Source: Inquilinus sp. Marseille-Q2685 (GTDB lineage Bacteria > Pseudomonadota > Alphaproteobacteria > DSM-16000 > Inquilinaceae). From it: 64,000 nt of DNA. Of the stretch, positions 59,109 through 64,000 are shown one piece after another. Within the stretch, counting starts at the first letter, position 1. Each line of letters opens with the position of its first letter. The stretch spans positions 62,001-126,000 of the forward strand of contig NZ_CAKAKL010000008.1 of NCBI RefSeq assembly GCF_916619195.1, written 5' to 3'. Below the pieces are notes generated by a model. The model worked only from the letters and a program-made list of their open reading frames with translations. It had not been told where the DNA came from and did not search any database. The position numbers and the translations under genes are program-made.

Positions 59109-59139
59109 GTTTGAGGACGCGAAAAGGGACTACGCCCTC

Positions 59140-60297
59140 TCACGACACGGCGGTCAGCTTCGGCCTTCCGGCGGCGGTGCCGAACTCGCCGGGATGCAGC
59201 TCGTGCGTCCCGGCCTTCTCGGCATCGATGCCGAGCGCCGGGAACAGCAGCTCGGCGACGTTGTAGGCCTCCTCCAGATGCGGGTAGCCGGAGGCGATCA
59301 CCGTTTCGATGCCGAGGTCCTGGTATTCGCGCAGCCGTGCCGCCACCGTCTCGGGGTCGCCGACCAGCGCCGTGCCGGCGCCGCGCCGCACCAGGCCGAT
59401 GCCGGCCCAGAGGTTGGGGCCGACCAGAAGCCTGTCACGCCGGCCGCCATGCAGCGCCGACATCCGCTGCTGGCCGACCGAATCCGAGCCTTCGGCCAGC
59501 TTCTTCTGCGCCTCGGCGATGGCGTCGTCGGAGACGTCGCGGATCAGCCGCTCGGCCACCCGCCACGCCTCCTCCTCCGTCTCGCGCACGATCAGATGGA
59601 TGCGCAGCCCGAAGCGCAGGGTCCGGCCGCGCGCCGCCGCGCGCGCCCTCGCCGCCTCGATCTTCTGCGCCACCTGGTCCAAGGGCTCGCCCCAGGTCAG
59701 GTAGGTCTCGACCTGGTCGGCCGCGAGGTCGAGCGCGGCGTCGGAGGAGCCGCCGAACCACAGCGGCGGATGCGGCCGCTGCACCGGCGGGAAGGACAGC
59801 CTGCCGCCCTTCACCTTCAGGAACTCGCCGTCGAAATCCACCGTCTCGCCGGCCAGCAGGCGGCGCCAGATGGTCAGGAACTCCGCCGCCTGGGCGTAGC
59901 GGGTGTCGTGGTCGAGGAAGACGCCGTCGCCGGCCAGCTCGGCCGGGTCGCCGCCGACCACGACGTTGAGCAGCAGCCGGCCCTGGCTGATCCGGTCCAG
60001 CGCCGCGGCCTGGCGGGCGAAGAAGGCGGGCGTCGCCACGCCGGGGCGCAGCGCCACCAGGAAGCGCAGCCGCTCGGTCGCCGTGGCCAGCGCCGTGGCG
60101 GTGATCCAGGCGTCCTCGCAGCCGCGGCCGGTGGGCAGCAGCACGCCCTTGTAGCCCAGCCGGTCGACCGCGGTGGCGATCTCGCGCAGGTAGCGGAACT
60201 CGGCCGGGCGGTGCCGGTCCTGGGTGCCGAGATAGGGGCCGTCGCCGCTGGTCGGGATGAACCAGAACAGGTCGAGCGGCTTCCGGGTGTCGGACAT
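59140..60297 (-). CDS. ssuD: FMNH2-dependent alkanesulfonate monooxygenase
   Basis: A 385-residue bacterial luciferase-like monooxygenase that releases sulfite from alkanesulfonates. [51 protein letters not shown] and the late [24 protein letters not shown] match SsuD. It needs FMNH2 from SsuE, not in view. It lies 20 bases after ssuA on the same strand; the pair serves sulfur acquisition from sulfonates. Confidence 0.95.
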   Translation of the reverse strand: MSDTRKPLDLFWFIPTSGDGPYLGTQDRHRPAEFRYLREIATAVDRLGYKGVLLPTGRGCEDAWITATALATATERLRFLVALRPGVATPAFFARQAAALDRISQGRLLLNVVVGGDPAELAGDGVFLDHDTRYAQAAEFLTIWRRLLAGETVDFDGEFLKVKGGRLSFPPVQRPHPPLWFGGSSDAALDLAADQVETYLTWGEPLDQVAQKIEAARARAAARGRTLRFGLRIHLIVRETEEEAWRVAERLIRDVSDDAIAEAQKKLAEGSDSVGQQRMSALHGGRRDRLLVGPNLWAGIGLVRRGAGTALVGDPETVAARLREYQDLGIETVIASGYPHLEEAYNVAELLFPALGIDAEKAGTHELHPGEFGTAAGRPKLTAVS

Positions 60298-60317
60298 GAG
60301 GGGATTCCCTGCTGTGG

Positions 60318-61271
60318 TCAGGCGCCGGTCCAGACGATGTCGCGGATCGCGATCGGCGCCGGGATCAGCCCCAGCGCGGCGAAACGGTCGGCGATCTTTT
60401 GCTGCTGGCCCACAATCTCCTCGGTCAGCGGGCCGATCCGGAAGGTGGCGCGGTCGACCGCGCGCTGCTCCGCCGCCAAGCTGATGCCGGTCTCGTCGGC
60501 GAAGAGCTGCGCCACCTGGGCGTGGTGCGCATCGGCCCAGACGCCGACCTCGCCCAGCGCCTCGACAAGGCCGCGCAGCGCGGCGGGGTGGGCCGCGGCG
60601 AAGGCCTTGGAGGCCAGGAAATAGGAGTTCTGCGGTTCGACATCGGCCGAGGTCGCCAGCACCCGCGCCCCCTCCTCCAGCTCGGCGATGGCGTAGTACG
60701 GGTCCCAGATCGACCAGGCGTCCAGGCTGCCGCCGGCGAAGGCGGCACGGGCATCCGCCGGGGCGAGGTAGACGGGGGTGATGTCCTGCCAGCCGAGCCC
60801 CGCCTTCTGCAGCGCCCCGACCAGGAAGTTGTGGGCGCTGGAGCCCTTGCCGACGCCGACGCGCAGCCCCTTCACATCGGCGACGGACTTCGCCGCCGAT
60901 CCCTTCGGCACCACCAGGGCCACGCCCTTCCCCTCGGTCGGCTGGGCCGCGGCATAGACCAGCTCGGCCTGCGCCGCCTGGGCGAAGATCGGCGGGGTGT
61001 CGCCGGTGGCGCCGAAATCGATGCTGCCGGCGTTCAGCGCCTCGAGCAGCGGCGGGCCGAAGGCGAACTCGACCCATTCGACCGCGATGCCCTGCGGGGC
61101 GAAGCGCTGTTCCAGGGATTTCCGTGTCTTGGCGACCAGCAGGATGCCGTTCTTCTGGTAGCCGATGCGGATGGCCTTCGGCCCCTCCTTCGCCCCGGCC
61201 GGGCCGTTGGCCAGCGGCGCGGCCGCGGCGAGGGCAAGGGTGGTCGACAGCAGGGTACGGCGGGAGAGCAT
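60318..61271 (-). CDS. ssuA: Sulfonate ABC transporter, substrate-binding protein
   Basis: A 317-residue periplasmic binding protein of the SsuA/TauA group. The signal peptide includes a twin arginine ([17 protein letters not shown]). [17 protein letters not shown] opens the mature protein; [15 protein letters not shown] and [15 protein letters not shown] are family motifs. No permease or ATPase gene (ssuC, ssuB) is adjacent in this window, unlike the usual ssu operon. It is the first gene, followed by ssuD. An A/T-rich promoter region lies upstream. Confidence 0.95.
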   Translation of the reverse strand: MLSRRTLLSTTLALAAAAPLANGPAGAKEGPKAIRIGYQKNGILLVAKTRKSLEQRFAPQGIAVEWVEFAFGPPLLEALNAGSIDFGATGDTPPIFAQAAQAELVYAAAQPTEGKGVALVVPKGSAAKSVADVKGLRVGVGKGSSAHNFLVGALQKAGLGWQDITPVYLAPADARAAFAGGSLDAWSIWDPYYAIAELEEGARVLATSADVEPQNSYFLASKAFAAAHPAALRGLVEALGEVGVWADAHHAQVAQLFADETGISLAAEQRAVDRATFRIGPLTEEIVGQQQKIADRFAALGLIPAPIAIRDIVWTGA

Positions 61272-61299
61272 GGCGGTCCTCCGGATGGGACGGACAATC

Positions 61300-61390
61300 T
61301 CTCAGTCTGGCGTGGAGTACGTCAATCCAATTCTCGATCTCTTATGTTATTATCTATAAATTACATATATTATTAGTTTTTTGATATCTC
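61300..61390 (-). promoter_or_regulatory. A/T-rich promoter region of ssuA-ssuD
   Basis: About 50 bases at 61340-61388 are almost all A/T (for example TTATCTATAAATTACATA), standing out in a 70% GC window. On the minus strand, TTTATAGATAATAAC offers -10-like hexamers upstream of ssuA. It is probably the sulfur-starvation promoter. The remainder of 61272-61623 holds palindromic repeats (61398-61486, 61541-61565) and a hairpin. Confidence 0.5.
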
Positions 61391-61397
61391 TCCCTAC

Positions 61398-61486
61398 TGT
61401 CATTGCCGGGCTTGACCCGGGCATCCAGGAATGTCGATGCCGCTCTGGGTGGCCCCTGGATCGCCGGGTCAAGCCCGGCGATGACA
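61398..61486. repeat. Dispersed palindromic element, family A copy 2
   Basis: TGTCATTGCCGGGCTTGACC at the left end and GCCGGGTCAAGCCCGGCGAT then GACA at the right. It has the same layout and near-identical arms as 17997-18074. A half copy (CCGCGGGTCAAGCCCGGGCA then TGACA) is at 61541-61565. Confidence 0.8.
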
Positions 61487-61540
61487 ATAAAAGTTGAGCC
61501 CCACTCCTCTTCCGCACCCTGAAAACCCTTAACCGGACAG

Positions 61541-61565
61541 CCGCGGGTCAAGCCCGGGCATGACA
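61541..61565. repeat. Half copy of palindromic element family A
   Basis: CCGCGGGTCAAGCCCGGGCA followed by TGACA and then ACAAGG matches the right half of the full copies at 17997-18074 and 61398-61486. It stands alone in the gap before the LysR gene stop. Confidence 0.6.
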
Positions 61566-61585
61566 ACAAGGATTGCTGGAGAAAC

Positions 61586-61611
61586 GTCGGGTTGGCGATT
61601 GCCAATCCGAC
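61586..61611 (-). terminator. Hairpin after the LysR gene
   Basis: GTCGGGTTGGC-GATT-GCCAATCCGAC forms an 11-bp stem with one G-T wobble, just beyond the LysR stop. It shares GGGTT with the hairpins at 17028-17104 and may be a terminator or a related repeat. Confidence 0.45.
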
Positions 61612-61623
61612 CGACATCGCCGT

Positions 61624-62484
61624 TTACGCCGCCTCGGGCCGGGCCTCGGCGCAGCTTTCGGCCAGCTGCTCCGCCACCAGCCGGACGGCCGGGGACGCGC
61701 CGGGCTGCAGCATGACGGCGAGCTCGCTGGGCGGAACCGGCGGGAAACCCTCCTCCGGCCGCAGGATGCGGAGGTCGTCGCGCACCGAGCGCGCGACCAG
61801 GATGCCGATGCCGAAGCCGCAGGCGATCGCGGCCTGCACCGCCGACAGGTTCGAGCCCGTGAAGGCGATGCGCCAGCGCCGCCCGGCGCTTTCCAGCGCA
61901 TGGATCGCCCGCGCCCGGTAGATGCAGCCCTGGGCGTAGGCGACCAGCGGCACCGGGTCGCCCTCCGGCACGCCGTGGCGGCGGCTGGCCACCCAGACCA
62001 GCCGCTCGGGCCAGGCGGCGAAAGCGGTGCCGATGCCGGCGTCGCGCTTGATCACGGCGATGTCGAGCTCGCCCTGGCCGAAGGCGCGGCGCAGCTCCGG
62101 CCCCGCATCGCAGCGAACGTCGAGCCGTAGCGCCGGGCGCAGCCGGGCAAGGCCGGACAACGCCTCGGTCAGCCGCTCGGCGGCGAAATCCTCGCCCAGC
62201 CCGACCCGCACCACGGCCATGCCGTCCGGCCGGCGCAGCGCGTCCTCCGCCTCGTCGCTCAGCGCCAGCAGGCGGCGGGCATAGCCGAGCAGCCGCTCGC
62301 CTTCCTCGGTCGGCGCCACGCCCCGCCCCTGGCGGTGCAGCAACGGCCGGCCGACCGCCTGTTCCAGCTTGCGGATCTGCTGGCTGACCGTCGACTGGGT
62401 GCGGTGCACCCGCTCGCCGGCGCGGGTGAAGCCGCCGGCATCGACCACGGAGACGAAGCTGCGCAGCAGGTCGAGGTCGAGCAT
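61624..62484 (-). CDS. LysR-family regulator (DMT-paired, copy 3)
   Basis: A 286-residue LysR regulator. HTH: GFTRAGERVHRTQSTVSQQIRKLEQAVG, again with the RTQS pattern of the copies at 39193 and 52910. The effector domain opens VRVGLGEDFAAERLTEAL. ATG 62484 was chosen; the frame runs 11 residues further upstream. Divergent from an EamA gene 100 bases away, which it probably regulates. Confidence 0.92.
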   Translation of the reverse strand: MLDLDLLRSFVSVVDAGGFTRAGERVHRTQSTVSQQIRKLEQAVGRPLLHRQGRGVAPTEEGERLLGYARRLLALSDEAEDALRRPDGMAVVRVGLGEDFAAERLTEALSGLARLRPALRLDVRCDAGPELRRAFGQGELDIAVIKRDAGIGTAFAAWPERLVWVASRRHGVPEGDPVPLVAYAQGCIYRARAIHALESAGRRWRIAFTGSNLSAVQAAIACGFGIGILVARSVRDDLRILRPEEGFPPVPPSELAVMLQPGASPAVRLVAEQLAESCAEARPEAA

Positions 62485-62584
62485 GGGGCACCCATCGGCT
62501 TTTCCACTGAACCCCATTTAACCATTGAATTTCCAAATGGTCACGCCCGCTTCTATGGTGCAGCCGATCCGAAGGAGATCCGCC

Positions 62585-63514
62585 ATGGACGCCGTGTCGA
62601 TCCCGGCCCCCGGCCGCAGCGCCCTGGTGCGCTGGGGCTTCCCCGCCCTGTTCGTGGTGCTGTGGGCCTCGGCCTTCACCGCCGCGAAGGTGGCGGTGAC
62701 CTATGCCCCGCCCTTCCTGCTGCTGTCGACGCGCTTCCTGCTGGCCGGGCTGGTGCTGGCCGCCATCGCCCGGCTGTCGGGCCGGCGCTGGAGCTTCGGC
62801 CCCGGCGCGGTGGCGCGCTTCGCCCTGCTCGGCATCGTCACCATGGCGGTCTACCTGACCCTGTCCTATTTCGGGATGCAGACCGTCACCTCGGGCTTCG
62901 CGGCGCTGATCATCAGCATGAACCCGGTGCTGACCGCGGTGCTGGCGCCGCCGCTCCTGGGCGAGCGGCTGACCCGGACGAGGCTGGCCGGGCTCGCGCT
63001 CGGCGTCCTCGGCGTCGCCATCGTGCTGCAGAGCCGACTCGGCGGCGGCATCGAGGGCCCGGTCGGCATCGCCTTCACCTTCGGCGCGCTGGTCGCCCTG
63101 TCCGCCGGCACCATCCTGTACAAGCGGATCGCGCCCTCCGGCGACCTCTGGTACGGCACCGCGGTCCAGACGCTCGCGGCCGGCGTCGTGCTGCTGCCGC
63201 TGGGCTTGGCGCTGGAGCCGGTCTCGGCGATCCGCTGGACGCCGGAGCTCCTGGCCGGCTTCCTCTGGCTCGCCCTCGCCGTGTCGCTGTGCAGCTATCT
63301 GCTGTGGTTCGACATGCTGGACCGGCTCGGCGCCTCGACCGCCAGCGCGCTGCACTTTCTGGTGCCGCCGATCGGCCTGCTGCTGGGCTGGGCGGTGCTG
63401 GGCGAACATGTGCCGCCGCTCGACCTGCTCGGCGTGGTGCCGATCGCGCTCGGCATCCGCCTCGTCACCCGCGCCACCCCGGCTACAGCGCGAAATCGCC
63501 GAGCTGCAGGCTGA
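62585..63514 (+). CDS. EamA/DMT-family exporter (LysR-paired, copy 3)
   Basis: A 309-residue, ten-helix DMT transporter. VVLWASAFTAAKVAVTYAPPFLL opens repeat 1; SLCSYLLWFDMLDRLGASTASALHFLVPP is in repeat 2. ATG 62585 has AAGGAGATCC upstream. Its 3' end overlaps the convergent RTX-like gene by 32 bases. It is the third LysR-divergent EamA gene in the window. Confidence 0.92.
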   Translation: MDAVSIPAPGRSALVRWGFPALFVVLWASAFTAAKVAVTYAPPFLLLSTRFLLAGLVLAAIARLSGRRWSFGPGAVARFALLGIVTMAVYLTLSYFGMQTVTSGFAALIISMNPVLTAVLAPPLLGERLTRTRLAGLALGVLGVAIVLQSRLGGGIEGPVGIAFTFGALVALSAGTILYKRIAPSGDLWYGTAVQTLAAGVVLLPLGLALEPVSAIRWTPELLAGFLWLALAVSLCSYLLWFDMLDRLGASTASALHFLVPPIGLLLGWAVLGEHVPPLDLLGVVPIALGIRLVTRATPATARNRRAAG

Positions 63515-64000
63515 CCGCCCCCGACAGCGTGATCCGGAGATCCGCTGCGCCGTCGCCGTCGACATCGCCCAGGACCGTGGTCGCTCCGCCGTCGATCTCG
63601 TAGCGCAGCTCGCCGGCCTGGTGGCTGAACGGGGCGTTCCAGATGAAGCCGAAGCCCTGGCGGCCCGCCGCCGTGGCGTCGGCATCCATCACCACCAGGT
63701 CGATGACGTCGCCTTCGGCCTGGTGGAAATCGATGATCCAGTCCGCCCCCGTCCCGGCCTGGCTGTCGGTGACCGACCAGAACTCGAAGGCATCGGCACC
63801 GGCGCCGCCGCTCAGGGTATCGGCCCCGCCATCGCCGATCAGCCGGTCGCTGCCGTCGTTGCCGTAGAGCAGGTCGCCGGCGGGCCCGCCGCCGAGGAAG
63901 TCGTCGCCGCCCCAGCCGCGCAGATCGCTGCCCGAAGAGGTGCCGACCAGCACGTCGCCATAGGCCGTGCCCCAGACATTCTCGACGCCGGTGATGACAT
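63483..64000 (-). CDS. RTX/hemolysin-type calcium-binding repeat protein, C-terminal part
   Basis: The frame is open to the window edge, so the N-terminus is missing. About 172 residues are seen. Glycine/aspartate nonapeptide repeats (GWGGDDFLGGGPAGDLLYGNDGSDRLIGDGGADTLSGGAGAD) form a parallel beta-roll that binds calcium. The end has a typical C-terminal secretion-like region (RITLSGAVSLQLGDFAL). Such proteins are exported by type I systems. The effector domain lies outside this window. Confidence 0.9.
   Translation of the reverse strand, partial: VITGVENVWGTAYGDVLVGTSSGSDLRGWGGDDFLGGGPAGDLLYGNDGSDRLIGDGGADTLSGGAGADAFEFWSVTDSQAGTGADWIIDFHQAEGDVIDLVVMDADATAAGRQGFGFIWNAPFSHQAGELRYEIDGGATTVLGDVDGDGAADLRITLSGAVSLQLGDFAL

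Noticed and set aside
61529-63685. Long minus-strand frame of about 700 codons across the third LysR/EamA pair
   Set aside because: It overlaps two clear genes in other frames, and its translation is low-complexity (HRRR/GQ-rich).

Overview
The window is about 70% GC, densely packed and bacterial. The gene content points to an alphaproteobacterium of the Rhodospirillales/Azospirillales type. The evidence is an aroQ-accB-accC block, an aat gene, a DUF2155 - mlaD - NDUFA12-like complex I subunit block, two DUF1127 small-protein domains and many LysR/EamA pairs. An Inquilinus-like genome is my best guess; the genus is inference only. There are no rRNA or tRNA genes and no CRISPR array that I can see.

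Layout. 1-4.8 kb: the 3' end of a tightly overlapped biosynthetic operon (membrane desaturase, acyl carrier protein, fatty acyl-AMP ligase fused to a thioesterase, cytochrome P450). This gene set resembles the cassettes that make terminal-alkyne or polyyne fatty acids, and it runs off the left edge. 4.9-17.9 kb: drug/metabolite exporters with their regulators, a heat-shock hsp20 gene with an RpoH-type promoter, an ArsR-controlled MFS gene with two matched operators, wrbA and a glutathionyl-hydroquinone reductase. 18.1-23.5 kb: a polar amino-acid ABC importer, an argininosuccinate-lyase family enzyme, a divergent LysR gene and a cupin. 23.5-31.3 kb: an aroA of a type unusual for the group, a TPR protein, a DMT exporter and several GNAT/VOC/monooxygenase-like small enzymes. 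31.3-40.1 kb: a multicopper oxidase, a phosphoribosyltransferase/hydrolase/erythromycin-esterase operon, metallo-hydrolase, cupins and a LysR/EamA pair.

40.2-53.8 kb is the most core-like section: lemA and TPM-domain genes (with an apparent frameshift), aroQ-accB-accC, two paralogous periplasmic proteins, a tryptophanyl-tRNA synthetase preceded by a Trp-Trp leader peptide and terminator, aat, a MAPEG protein, a 264-bp MITE-like element, DUF2155-mlaD-NDUFA12, and a second LysR/EamA pair. 54-64 kb: a DUF1127 protein, HxlR regulator and azoreductase, a PCMT-like methyltransferase, a sigma-like gene pair, an aldo/keto reductase, ssuD-ssuA, a third LysR/EamA pair and the end of an RTX-type repeat protein that runs off the right edge.

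The most notable items are the alkyne/polyyne-like operon with a cysteine-nucleophile thioesterase domain fused to the FAAL, the attenuator in front of an accessory-type trpS, the TA-flanked MITE between two convergent genes, and the repeated LysR-EamA divergent module.
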